DNA of 14,674 nt from Clostridia bacterium (GCA_900766045.1 CAAFTW010000063.1:1-14674), one strand, 5' to 3'; positions 1 through 6,848 are shown, counted from the stretch's first letter. Made by a program: numbers and translations. Notes: generated from the sequence alone by a model not told the origin.

Positions 1-3
1 AAT

Positions 4-42
4 AAACAAAAAAATGACCAGCAGCCGGACGGTCACTGGTCA
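4..42 (-). terminator. Rho-independent terminator of the panF transcript
   Basis: Read on the minus strand, TGACCAG (42 to 36) pairs with CTGGTCA (21 to 15), a 7-bp stem. It is followed directly by a run of seven T. It lies about 70 bases past the panF stop codon and closes the yhdT-panF operon. On the plus strand the hairpin is followed by an A/T-rich stretch, so it may also work weakly the other way. Confidence 0.8.
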
Positions 43-111
43 AAAATATTATATTTTTTCACTGTCTTCTTGACGGGGAGCAGTTCATCGTGGAAGGGTG
101 GGGTTCTTATT

Positions 112-1620
112 TTACAGCAGCTCGCTGTCCACTTCAAACGGATGTTTTGCATAAGAATGCCTTCCCACCAGGAAGTACACGATACCGCCGGCCGCAAGGC
201 CCAGGACGATTTCATGGATGTGAAATGGCGCGATCTTCACACGGTTGAAGAAGATGAAGACGGACAGGCTTGCGATCATGGAAGCGATGCAGGCTGTGGC
301 GTTCCCCTTCTTCCAGTACAGTCCGCCGATCATCGGCCAGAAGAAGGCAGCTTCCAGTCCGCCGAAGGCGAAGAGGTTGATCCAGACGATAATGTCTGGC
401 GGGTTCATGGCGATGATGCAAGTGATGACGCCCAGCAGCAGGGTGATGCCGAAGCTGTATTTCTGGACGCGGGACTCGGCTTTCTTTTCGCGCTCCGGAT
501 TGTTTCCGACGATATAGTGCAGGTAGAGGTCCTTGATGATGGTCGCGGAGGCGAGGATCAGCAGGGAATCAACGGTGGACATGACGGCGGCAAGCGGCGC
601 CGCCAGGAAGAGTCCGGCTGCCCAGGTTGGCATATAATGAAGAACGACATACGGAATGACGGAGTCAGTCGTCTTGATGGCGCCCTTTGGAATCAGCGGC
701 GCCGCGATCGTTCCTGCGAAGTGCATGCCGATCATCAGGATGCCGACGACGACCGTTCCGTAGACCATGGCCCGGTGCATGGAACGCGTGTCTTTGAAGC
801 CCATGCAGCGAACGGCTGTCTGCGGAAGTCCCAGTGTCGCGATGCCGACCAGTACCCAGAAGGAAATCAGGTAGCCAGGCTGCAGGGCGAGAATTCCCTT
901 GCCATAGTGGCCTTTGCCCATGAGATTCCAGCCCGGGTTGATCTGGTTGAGCTGAGCAGTCAGATGGTGCATGCCGCCGCCTGTTTTCAAAATGAAGAAG
1001 AGCAGCAGGAAGGTGCCGCAGGTCATGATGATGCCCTGGATCATGTCGGTGACGACAACGGCGCGGAATCCGCCGACGGAGGTGTAGATGATGACGACCG
1101 CGGCGAACAGCAGCAGGGACCACATGTATGGCAGACCAGTAACCGTCTGCATCAGGGTGGCGCCGCCGATGAACTGGGCGACCATCTGGGTGGTAAAGAA
1201 CACGATCAGGGCGATACCGCTGATGATGACCACAGGCGCTGATTTATAGCGGGCGCGGAGGTAGTCCGTGACGGTGACCGCGTCGATTCTGCGGGAGATC
1301 AGCGCGAATTTTTTTCCAAGAACACCCAGGGTCAGGAAAGTCGTCGCGATCTGAATACCCGCTTCCCAGGACTGGCTGAGGCCGAAGCTTGCGGCCAGGC
1401 CAGGGCCTCCGAGGAAGGAGCTGGCGCTTGTATAGGTTGCCACCAGCGTCATGGCGAGGATGAATCCGCCCATCCCGCGGCCGCCGGCGAAGTAGTTATC
1501 AAGAAATCCCTGGGAAGAATGCTGTCTCGCGGACACGCGGCTCTGCCAGATGCCGATGACCATGGTGAAGACCATGTATACAGCGAGGATTCCCAGAATT
1601 ACAGCTTGTTTACCGGTCAT
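112..1620 (-). CDS. panF: Sodium/pantothenate symporter (PanF, SSS family)
   Basis: A 502-residue polytopic membrane protein of the sodium:solute symporter family, expected to import pantothenate (coenzyme A precursor) with Na+. Many hydrophobic segments span the whole length. The early region has the segment NYFAGGRGMGGFILAM followed by ASSFLGGPG, typical of the PanF branch. Length matches PanF proteins (about 480-500 residues). The start at 1620 is chosen because AAGGAGG lies just upstream. The frame stays open 18 codons further up, but that part is charged, overlaps the previous gene and lacks a better ribosome site. The upstream yhdT gene overlaps it by 11 bases, so the two are probably translationally coupled. 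The neighbouring YhdT-like gene is the main support for pantothenate over proline or another SSS substrate. Specificity is inferred. Confidence 0.85.
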   Translation of the reverse strand: MTGKQAVILGILAVYMVFTMVIGIWQSRVSARQHSSQGFLDNYFAGGRGMGGFILAMTLVATYTSASSFLGGPGLAASFGLSQSWEAGIQIATTFLTLGVLGKKFALISRRIDAVTVTDYLRARYKSAPVVIISGIALIVFFTTQMVAQFIGGATLMQTVTGLPYMWSLLLFAAVVIIYTSVGGFRAVVVTDMIQGIIMTCGTFLLLFFILKTGGGMHHLTAQLNQINPGWNLMGKGHYGKGILALQPGYLISFWVLVGIATLGLPQTAVRCMGFKDTRSMHRAMVYGTVVVGILMIGMHFAGTIAAPLIPKGAIKTTDSVIPYVVLHYMPTWAAGLFLAAPLAAVMSTVDSLLILASATIIKDLYLHYIVGNNPEREKKAESRVQKYSFGITLLLGVITCIIAMNPPDIIVWINLFAFGGLEAAFFWPMIGGLYWKKGNATACIASMIASLSVFIFFNRVKIAPFHIHEIVLGLAAGGIVYFLVGRHSYAKHPFEVDSELL

Positions 1621-1903
1621 GGCGTCCTCCTTCCTCAGAAGAAGTGATGTCCTGCTTTTCATCATCGTCCTCAAGGCTGAAGTTGATGAATACTTTCTTC
1701 AGCAGGATGGCCAGCCCGACCAGAGCCACCACAAAAACGCCCGGCGTGCTGAGCAGCCACCACAGAGGGAGCCCTCCGATCTGCAGCCCGCTTCCGGACA
1801 GTCCGTACGCAAACCCGACGTGCCAGATAAAACAGATGACGAACAGCACGAGCGTCGCCCTGGCTTCCTTGCGGATCTGCCTTTCTTTCTCTTTTCTTGT
1901 CAT
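1610..1903 (-). CDS. yhdT: YhdT-family small membrane protein (DUF997), PanF partner
   Basis: A 97-residue protein with a basic N-terminus (MTRKEKERQIRKEAR), two predicted membrane helices at about residues 16-37 and 48-68, and a charged acidic/basic tail. This is the layout of YhdT/DUF997 proteins, which usually sit directly before panF; their exact role is not settled. AGAAAGGA about 8 bases upstream fixes the ATG at 1903. The stop overlaps the panF start by 11 bases. The family call rests on size, helix layout and context rather than a residue-level signature. Confidence 0.75.
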   Translation of the reverse strand: MTRKEKERQIRKEARATLVLFVICFIWHVGFAYGLSGSGLQIGGLPLWWLLSTPGVFVVALVGLAILLKKVFINFSLEDDDEKQDITSSEEGGRHDR

Positions 1904-1983
1904 AATTCAATCCTTTCTGTGGTGCCGCATCGCCGCGGCTCCCATGAAACGTAAGCTCCCCGCCCGTTGGCGGGTACTTGTAT

Positions 1984-2012
1984 ATTATATATATATTTCC
2001 ATGAGATTCCAG
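1984..2012 (-). promoter_or_regulatory. Candidate promoter of yhdT-panF
   Basis: On the minus strand a perfect TATAAT (1989-1984) lies 17 bases after CTGGAA (2012-2007), a poor -35 element. Transcription would begin near 1977 and give a leader of about 70 bases with a strong GC hairpin at 1974-1959. The surrounding AT repeat makes the exact -10 uncertain. Confidence 0.4.
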
Positions 2013-2043
2013 TCTTTTCGACAAAACTCACCCGCCCAAGGAG

Positions 2044-2112
2044 AAATCCTGTCAGCAGCCGCCCCGGCAGCCGGCTGTTTTTTACAAACAAAATACTGCT
2101 CTGACAGGATTT
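2044..2112. repeat. Perfect 12-bp inverted repeat with 45-base interior
   Basis: AAATCCTGTCAG at 2044-2055 is exactly inverted as CTGACAGGATTT at 2101-2112. The interior contains a second hairpin and an A/T-rich half. It is not the end of either flanking gene. It could be a large RNA stem, a very small mobile-element relic, or a paired protein-binding site. Confidence 0.8.
2056..2083 (+). terminator. Terminator-like hairpin without an upstream gene
   Basis: CAGCCG (2056-2061) pairs with CGGCTG (2072-2077) across a 10-base loop, and six T follow directly (2078-2083). No gene on the plus strand ends upstream. It may end a short plus-strand RNA started in the AT block near 1990, or be part of the enclosing 12-bp repeat. 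Confidence 0.45.
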
Positions 2113-2156
2113 ATCCACTCATGCGTGAATCTTTGGAAGAATTAAGAATTGTTTTA

Positions 2157-2174
2157 TTGAAATAGTGGTAAAAT
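2157..2174 (+). promoter_or_regulatory. Candidate extended -10 promoter of the Big_2 gene
   Basis: TGG-TAAAAT at 2166-2174 fits an extended -10 (TG-N-TAtAAT). No good -35 sits 16-18 bases upstream; the nearby TTGAAA (2157-2162) is too close to serve. The start would be near 2181, giving a leader of about 60 bases. Confidence 0.4.
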
Positions 2175-2241
2175 GTAATAAGTGAGCAGGGAAATAAAAG
2201 ATGAGGCTATCATCTTAAAAAAATGAAAGGAGTAAAAAGAA

Positions 2242-3264
2242 ATGAATAAGAAAACATTGTCCAAACTGACCAGCCTCCTGCTGGCAGCGGCTATGGTACT
2301 GGCATTCATGCCGGCGCTGACCTTCAGTTCACACGCAGCCACGAAGAAGGCAAAAACTTCTATTACACGCGTTGCTCCTAAGGCAGCCAAAACTTCCGTT
2401 CAGGTTGGAAAGAACCTGACCTTCAAGGTAAAGGTCCTTCCTTCCAAGCTCCAGAAGAAGGTCGCTTTCACATCCAGCAACACGAAGGTTCTGACGGTAA
2501 ATAAGAAGACCGGAAAGGCTTCCGCAAAGAAGGCCGGCACTGCAAAGGTTACCGCCAAGGCCGGCAAGCTGTCCGCATCCTGGACCGTAAAGGTTACCAA
2601 GGCTGCAAAGACAGAGAGAGCCACAGAAGCTGCGACAACACTGCAGAAAGAACTGGATCAGTTCAAAGGCAAGACTGCAGCTGACATCGCAGGTATGACC
2701 ACAGAGCAGAAACTTGCGCTTCTCAGCCAGTATGGGGCCATTATTCCGGCTAACATCACAATCGATCCATCTGTTGTTACATCCCTGACGGCAGATCAGC
2801 AGAAGATGCTGGCCCAGGATCTGGAAGTTCTGTCCAACTATGACGCAACGGTCACAGCAGGAACAAAGAGCGGAAAGAACGCAACAGTAAATGTAAAGGT
2901 GACTACATATAAGTACAGCACAGTCAACAAGAAACTGGTTGATAATGTAGCAAGGGATTTCGGCCTCGACAACCTGAAGGCTCTGTATAAGGATCCAACA
3001 AACAAAGAACTCGGTGCAAAACTCGTTGCTGTCGTCATCAAGGATCTCAACGACCAGATTCCGGCAATCAAGGATGCAGGAAAGACAACAACTACCGTTA
3101 CTGTACCGATGACACTGAAGAACGGTGTATGGCAGACAACCAAGACAGCTGATCTGACTAAGGCTTCCAATACCGGCGCATTCAAGCTGGCTGACGCCAT
3201 GACCGACCGTCTCTGCACAGTTGTTGCAGGTGTAGCAGCAAAGGCAGCAGCTCTGATTAAGTAA
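2242..3264 (+). CDS. Secreted protein with one Big_2 (bacterial Ig-like) domain
   Basis: A 340-residue exported protein. Residues 1-33 are a classical signal peptide: KK near the start, hydrophobic core LLLAAAMVLAFMPAL, likely cleavage after SSHA. Residues about 41-118 form a Big_2 Ig-like domain with the usual signature (KVAFTSSNTKVLTVN, then KKAGTAKVTAKAG). Residues 125-340 are a separate region I cannot name: a helical part (about 127-205), then a beta-rich part (VTVNVKVTTYKYST, TTTVTVPMTLKNGVW) resembling small cystatin/NTF2-like lipoprotein folds, and a Cys/Ala-rich end. No LPXTG, SLH or choline-binding repeat is seen, so wall anchoring is not shown. The mature part is rich in Lys. AAAGGAG ten bases upstream fixes the start. 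Codon use is strongly biased, suggesting high expression. It stands alone with its own terminator. Confidence 0.85.
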   Translation: MNKKTLSKLTSLLLAAAMVLAFMPALTFSSHAATKKAKTSITRVAPKAAKTSVQVGKNLTFKVKVLPSKLQKKVAFTSSNTKVLTVNKKTGKASAKKAGTAKVTAKAGKLSASWTVKVTKAAKTERATEAATTLQKELDQFKGKTAADIAGMTTEQKLALLSQYGAIIPANITIDPSVVTSLTADQQKMLAQDLEVLSNYDATVTAGTKSGKNATVNVKVTTYKYSTVNKKLVDNVARDFGLDNLKALYKDPTNKELGAKLVAVVIKDLNDQIPAIKDAGKTTTTVTVPMTLKNGVWQTTKTADLTKASNTGAFKLADAMTDRLCTVVAGVAAKAAALIK

Positions 3265-3316
3265 GAGTGTAACTGCGGCACTTTACATGTAATGACCATA
3301 TAATATGGAAGGTTAT

Positions 3317-3355
3317 ACCCCCGCGTGGACGGAAATTCCGCGCGGGGGTTTCTGT
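3317..3355 (+). terminator. Rho-independent terminator of the Big_2 gene
   Basis: ACCCCCGCG (3317-3325) pairs with CGCGGGGGT (3341-3349), a perfect 9-bp GC stem, followed by TTTCTG. It lies 53 bases after the stop codon. Confidence 0.85.
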
Positions 3356-3432
3356 ATGCAGAGGAAAATTCCCTTCAAACCCCCGGTTTAAAAGATTTAT
3401 TTGTATACATGCAAAAAACAGGGTAAAAGTTG

Positions 3433-3461
3433 TTGACAGGGATGAAGAAAAAGGGTATAGT
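3433..3461 (+). promoter_or_regulatory. Strong sigma-A promoter of metY
   Basis: A perfect TTGACA (3433-3438) and TATAGT (3456-3461) are separated by 17 bases. Transcription should begin near 3468, leaving about 324 bases of leader before metY. An 8-bp palindrome, TGTATACA, lies at 3402-3409, upstream of the -35. Confidence 0.85.
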
Positions 3462-3467
3462 AAGTGC

Positions 3468-3791
3468 ATAAGTTAAATCACATTAAATCAGTATGTTAAT
3501 AGAGTTAATAAAGCCACGGAACAGCAGAAGCATGGTGCCGGGTGAAAGGAGAAAAACTTGGGTATCATATTTGAAGAGCTGGTTCGCAGGAACTACAGAT
3601 TCGGGCGAATGTTATAACATCGGAAACAGATTGTTTTCCGGCCCCGGAGAAGCAGCCGCGGACAGCAGCCGGAAACATCGATATAAATAAGTATAAAGCA
3701 TTCGAACAGAAATTATCAAACCCATAAATATAAATCAGATAGAATAATAAAGAGGTTGGCAGTGCCCGAAACTGCAGAAAGAGGAAATAAA
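3468..3791 (+). promoter_or_regulatory. Long structured metY leader with competing hairpins
   Basis: TGTTTTCCGG (3632-3641) can pair either backwards with CGGAAACA (3621-3628) or forwards with CCGGAAACA (3669-3677); the two cannot form together. Neither is followed by a T-run, so any control would act by translation or RNA stability. I searched for S-box (SAM-I) and T-box cores by eye and found none. After 3680 the leader is A-rich and unstructured up to the ribosome site. Confidence 0.5.
3558..3617 (+). CDS. Candidate 19-codon leader ORF upstream of metY
   Basis: A TTG start sits 6 bases after AAAGGAG (3545-3551). The encoded peptide would be MGIIFEELVRRNYRFGRML, ending in TAA at 3615-3617. 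The 14 bases GAAAGGAGAAAAAC before it are identical to those before the ilvE start, good evidence of a working ribosome site. The peptide has four Arg and no Cys run, so it is not an obvious Cys or Met attenuation peptide. Its stop lies three bases before a pair of competing hairpins. A longer frame covering 3493-3690 has no ribosome site and is less likely. I do not recognise the peptide. Confidence 0.4.
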   Translation: MGIIFEELVRRNYRFGRML

Positions 3792-5078
3792 ATGGCAGAG
3801 CATAAGTTTGGATTCAATACACTTCAGCTTCACGTAGGACAGGAAGAGGCAGATCCGGTTACGGATTCCAGAGCCGTTCCTATTTATCAGACAACATCAT
3901 ACGTTTTCCATAACTGCCAGCATGCGGCAGACCGTTTTGGCCTGAGAGACGCCGGCAACATTTACGGAAGACTGACCAACTCCACACAGGACGTTCTCGA
4001 AAAGAGAGTTGCCGCACTGGAAGGCGGCGTTGCAGGACTGGCGCTCGCATCCGGAGCTGCAGCAGTAACTTACTCCATCCTGGCACTCGCATCCGGCGGA
4101 GATCACGTTGTCGCACAGAAGACCATTTACGGCGGAAGTTCCAACCTGCTGGAGCACACACTCCGTCCATACGGAATCGATACAACATTCGTAAATGCGC
4201 ATGATCTGAATGAGGTTGAAGGTGCAATCAAGGAAAACACCAAGGTTGTTTACCTGGAGACTCTGGGAAACCCGAACTCCGATATTCCGGACATTGATGC
4301 AATCGCAGAAATTGCTCACAAGCACGGCATTCCGGTTGTCGTAGATAACACATTCGGCACACCGTACCTCTTCCGTCCGCTGGAGCACGGCGCAGACGTA
4401 GTCGTACATTCTGCAACCAAGTTCATCGGCGGCCACGGAACAACACTGGGCGGCATCATCGTAGACGGAGACAGCTTCGACTGGAATAAGTCCGATAAGT
4501 ATCCGCAGTTCACAGAGCCGAACGCAAGCTACCATGGCGTCAAGTTCGCAGACGTTCCGGGAACTGTTGCGACATATGTAAGAGCAATCCTGCTCAGAGA
4601 TACCGGTGCTACACTTTCTCCGTTCAATGCCTTCCTCCTGCTGCAAGGCCTGGAGACACTGTCCCTGAGACTGGACCGTCACATTGAGAATACAAAGAAG
4701 GTTATCGAATACCTGAAGACACAGCCGCTGGTTGAGTCCATCAACCATCCGTCCCTGCCGGATCATCCGGATCACGCCCTGTATGAGAAGTACTTCCCGA
4801 ACGGCGGAGCTTCCATCTTCACCTTCAACATCAAGGGCGGACAGAAGGAAGCCTTCGAGTTCATCGACCACCTGAAGATCTTCTCCCTGCTGGCTAACGT
4901 CGCAGACGTGAAGTCCCTCGTCATTCACCCGGCTACAACAACACATGCCGAGCTGAACGAGCAGGAACTTGAAGCAGCAGGAATTCACCAGAATACAATC
5001 CGTCTGTCCATCGGAACAGAAGACGCTGAGGACATCATCTGGGATCTGGATCAGGCATTCCAGGCAGTCGGAAAGTAA
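3792..5078 (+). CDS. metY: O-acetylhomoserine sulfhydrylase (aminocarboxypropyltransferase)
   Basis: A 428-residue PLP enzyme of the Cys/Met metabolism family that makes homocysteine from O-acetylhomoserine and sulfide in methionine synthesis; cytosolic. The N-terminus FNTLQLHVGQ and the segment IYQTTSYVF are typical of MetY. The PLP-phosphate loop lies at about 87-91 (ASGAA), the ring-binding Asp in VVVDNTFGTP is D185, and the Schiff-base lysine is K210 in SATKFIGGHG. The length fits MetY (about 425-430) rather than the shorter MetB/MetC (about 380). The ATG at 3792 is chosen because AGAAAGAGG lies 8 bases upstream; an in-frame TTG at 3756 touches a purine run with no spacing. Codon use is strongly biased, implying high expression. 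It has its own promoter and terminator. Related enzymes can also use O-acetylserine or release methanethiol, so exact specificity is inferred. Confidence 0.93.
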   Translation: MAEHKFGFNTLQLHVGQEEADPVTDSRAVPIYQTTSYVFHNCQHAADRFGLRDAGNIYGRLTNSTQDVLEKRVAALEGGVAGLALASGAAAVTYSILALASGGDHVVAQKTIYGGSSNLLEHTLRPYGIDTTFVNAHDLNEVEGAIKENTKVVYLETLGNPNSDIPDIDAIAEIAHKHGIPVVVDNTFGTPYLFRPLEHGADVVVHSATKFIGGHGTTLGGIIVDGDSFDWNKSDKYPQFTEPNASYHGVKFADVPGTVATYVRAILLRDTGATLSPFNAFLLLQGLETLSLRLDRHIENTKKVIEYLKTQPLVESINHPSLPDHPDHALYEKYFPNGGASIFTFNIKGGQKEAFEFIDHLKIFSLLANVADVKSLVIHPATTTHAELNEQELEAAGIHQNTIRLSIGTEDAEDIIWDLDQAFQAVGK

Positions 5079-5097
5079 TTTTACGACAAAAATACCC

Positions 5098-5126
5098 GCG
5101 CCGCGGCAGTCCATCCGCGGCGCTTT
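5098..5126 (+). terminator. Terminator of metY
   Basis: GCGCCGCGG (5098-5106) pairs with CCGCGGCGC (5115-5123), a perfect 9-bp stem with an 8-base loop, then TTT. The short T-run suggests incomplete termination. Confidence 0.7.
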
Positions 5127-5177
5127 CGCAAGAAGACTCCTTTATATCTGCAAACGGGCAGAATAGTAAAACCTGAC

Positions 5178-5257
5178 ATTGGCATCTGCAGAGATGCAGA
5201 ATCTCAAAGCCAATAAACTGTAAATCTGTAAATCCGGCCGCAGGAGCTGCCGCCGGA
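5178..5257 (+). other. Structured non-coding segment between metY and ilvE
   Basis: ATTGGC (5178-5183) pairs with GCCAAT (5209-5214), enclosing GCATCT/AGATGC (5182-5197), which shares two bases with the outer stem. A tandem CTGTAAAT repeat follows (5218-5233). Next is a hairpin at 5233-5257 of 6 bp, a C-C mismatch and 4 bp on a GAG loop. The strong terminator at 5283-5333 comes after. No ORF with a ribosome site is present. It may be a small RNA or a processed metY 3' end; I see no clear promoter of its own. Confidence 0.4.
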
Positions 5258-5282
5258 CAGAAAATGTGTATGTGTATGAAAG

Positions 5283-5334
5283 AGGACCGCAGCTCGGAGA
5301 TGATGAATGATTGATCCGATCTGCGGTCCTTTTG
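5283..5334 (+). terminator. Strong long-stem terminator
   Basis: AGGACCGCAG-C-TCGGA (5283-5298) pairs with TCCGA-T-CTGCGGTCCT (5315-5330), a 16-position stem with a single C/T mismatch, followed by TTTG. Four A/T pairs flank the base. It is far stronger than the metY terminator before it. It closes either metY read-through or a separate small RNA. Confidence 0.8.
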
Positions 5335-5667
5335 TCTATCCGTCAGACGACAACAAGGTTCTCAGGACATGCAGCGTCGTGTCGTGGAAAGGTGGAGTTT
5401 CTGTTTTTATTTCATGGATGCAGAGGCATGAATCAGCAGAACCGGGAACCTATGTGTATACAATGTACATAGCGAACCTTGAATGGATGGGTACAGAGAT
5501 ACAGGATTCACACAGGCATAAATTGGAATCGTTGTATTTCAAACACAAAATAACAGAAAGCTATGTGCCAAAAAATTGTGATTTTAATGAATAGGCGCTT
5601 AATGAACTTGAAACTTCCTGATTGTACTGGTAAACTATACCATAGATTATGTTCTTTTTTAAGAACT
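5335..5667. other. Gene-free stretch before the ilvE promoter
   Basis: No ORF here has a ribosome site. The only notable element is a near-palindrome at 5450-5472: CTATGT and ACATAG arms with wobble-compatible inner bases, containing TGTATACA at 5455-5462. In RNA it would form a 10-pair hairpin on a 3-base loop. The segment 5382-5400 resembles 88-105 near the window start (16 of 18 positions match). The rest is AT-rich sequence in which I recognise nothing. Confidence 0.6.
5608..5642 (+). promoter_or_regulatory. Possible distal ilvE promoter with dyad
   Basis: TTGAAA (5608-5613), 17 bases, then TAAACT (5631-5636). A dyad TGGTA-N5-TACCA (5628-5642) covers the -10. If used, the transcript would include both arms of the 10-bp repeat at 5668 and 5741. 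Confidence 0.3.
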
Positions 5668-5750
5668 CATACCCGTTAACTTGATAATTTTTTGGATGTG
5701 GTGTATAACTATTGTTGCAGAAATTTATCTGTTTGCACAAAACGGGTATG
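5668..5750 (+). promoter_or_regulatory. ilvE promoter flanked by a perfect 10-bp inverted repeat
   Basis: TTGATA (5681-5686) and TATAAC (5704-5709) with a 17-base spacer give a start near 5716. CATACCCGTT (5668-5677) lies just before the -35 and its exact inverse AACGGGTATG (5741-5750) lies about 25 bases past the start. The repeat brackets the promoter like a pair of operator half-sites. The ilvE ribosome site AAAGGAG is at 5766-5772. Confidence 0.65.
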
Positions 5751-5779
5751 GATTGGTATTTGTCGAAAGGAGAAAAACC

Positions 5780-6805
5780 ATGGAGAAGAAAAATCTTGAC
5801 TGGGGAAAACTTACATTTTCCTATCAGCCGACTGATTATCGTTATGTAGCTAACTGGGAAAACGGAAGCTGGGATGACGGAGAGCTGTCCACAGAGCCGA
5901 CCGTAACAATGAGCGAGTGCGCAGGCGTTCTGCAGTACGCACAGGCTGTATTCGAAGGTCTGAAGGCATATACAACAAAAGACGGCAGAATCGTTACATT
6001 CCGTCCTGACCTGAACGGCGAGCGTATCGAGAGATCCGCAAAGCGTCTGGTTATGCCGGTATTCCCGAAGGAAAGATTCGTAGACGCTGTAAAGAAGGTT
6101 GTTAAGGCCAATGAAGCATGGGTACCGCCATTTGGTTCCGGAGCAACTCTTTATCTGAGACCGTTCCTGTTCGGAATCGGACCAGTCATCGGCGTAGCAC
6201 CGGCTCCTTCTTATCAGTTCCGTATGTTTGCTACTCCGGTAGGACCATACTTCCCGGGTGGAGCAGTTAAGCCGATCAGAGTTAAGGTTTCTGACTATGA
6301 CAGAGCAGCGCCGGTAGGAACAGGCGACATCAAGGCAGGTCTGAACTACGCAATGTCCCTGCGCGCAATCGACGAGGCACATAGAGAAGGATTCAACGAG
6401 AACTTCTACCTGGATTCCAAGACCAGAACAAACCTGGAGGAGACAGGCGGAGCCAACATCATCTGCATCAAGGGCAACAAGTTCATCACACCGAAGTCAA
6501 ATACAATTCTGCCTTCCGTTACACGTCGTTCCCTGGAAGTCGTTGCTAAGGACTACCTGGGCATGGAAGTCGAGGAAAGAGTCATTCCGTTCACAGAGCT
6601 GAAGGAAATGGACGAGATCGGAGTCTGCGGAACAGCTGCAGTAATCGCTCCGGTTGGAGAGATCAACGATCACGGAAATGTCATCAAGGTTCCGACAGGC
6701 ATGGAGAAGTGCGGACCAGTCCTGAAGAAGCTGAGAGACACACTGACAGGAATTCAGATGTGCGAGATCGAGGCACCGGAAGGCTGGATCGTCGAGATCA
6801 AGTAA
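5780..6805 (+). CDS. ilvE: Branched-chain-amino-acid aminotransferase
   Basis: A 341-residue fold-type IV PLP enzyme that transfers amino groups between Val/Leu/Ile and 2-oxoglutarate: last step of branched-chain synthesis, first of breakdown; cytosolic. Seen in the sequence: AVFEGLKAY (56-64), the arginine-bearing LYLRPFLFGIG (125-135), the PLP lysine K185 in GTGDIKAGLNYA, NLEETGGANI (218-227) with the family glutamate, and ITPKSNTILPSVTR. The C-terminus carries EIGVCGTAAVIAPVGEI. The length and N-terminal LDWGKLTFSYQPTDYRY fit the larger BCAT class found in Firmicutes and eukaryotes. The ATG at 5780 is fixed by AAAGGAG seven bases upstream; the frame extends to 5681 but that part overlaps the promoter. 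Codon bias matches metY. Its single-gene unit has its own promoter and terminator. Confidence 0.95.
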   Translation: MEKKNLDWGKLTFSYQPTDYRYVANWENGSWDDGELSTEPTVTMSECAGVLQYAQAVFEGLKAYTTKDGRIVTFRPDLNGERIERSAKRLVMPVFPKERFVDAVKKVVKANEAWVPPFGSGATLYLRPFLFGIGPVIGVAPAPSYQFRMFATPVGPYFPGGAVKPIRVKVSDYDRAAPVGTGDIKAGLNYAMSLRAIDEAHREGFNENFYLDSKTRTNLEETGGANIICIKGNKFITPKSNTILPSVTRRSLEVVAKDYLGMEVEERVIPFTELKEMDEIGVCGTAAVIAPVGEINDHGNVIKVPTGMEKCGPVLKKLRDTLTGIQMCEIEAPEGWIVEIK

Positions 6806-6848
6806 TTTTCTTCTCTCGTTTTGGCAAACGTTTGAACAGAACATATAC

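Larger units (their letters stand above)
1904..2241. other. Divergent intergenic region between yhdT-panF and the Big_2 gene
   Basis: This 338-bp gap carries the start signals of two divergent transcripts. The yhdT side has an A/T block (1976-1997) and a leader with a CCCGCC/GGCGGG hairpin (1959-1974). The centre holds a 12-bp inverted repeat with a nested terminator-like hairpin (2044-2112). The right side has the promoter of the Big_2 gene, and its leader carries a small hairpin, AAGATGA/TCATCTT (2198-2216), just before the ribosome site AAAGGAG (2226-2232). No convincing ORF is present. Confidence 0.7.

Noticed and set aside
70..1242. 390-codon plus-strand open frame opposite panF
   Set aside because: Translation is a His/Asp/Gln-rich antisense product of a membrane protein gene; panF has the ribosome site, overlap with yhdT and family motifs.
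3493..3690. 65-codon plus-strand frame in the metY leader
   Set aside because: No ribosome site before its ATG; the overlapping 19-codon TTG frame has a strong one.
3468..3791. SAM-I (S-box) or T-box riboswitch before metY
   Set aside because: The expected gene context was right, but neither conserved core is found by eye in the leader.
3880..5114. Minus-strand open frames opposite metY (405 and 115 codons)
   Set aside because: Antisense shadows of metY; the Cys-rich or Arg-rich translations look random and have no start signals.
5307..5594. 95-codon plus-strand frame upstream of ilvE
   Set aside because: It starts inside a terminator loop, has no ribosome site and no recognisable domain.
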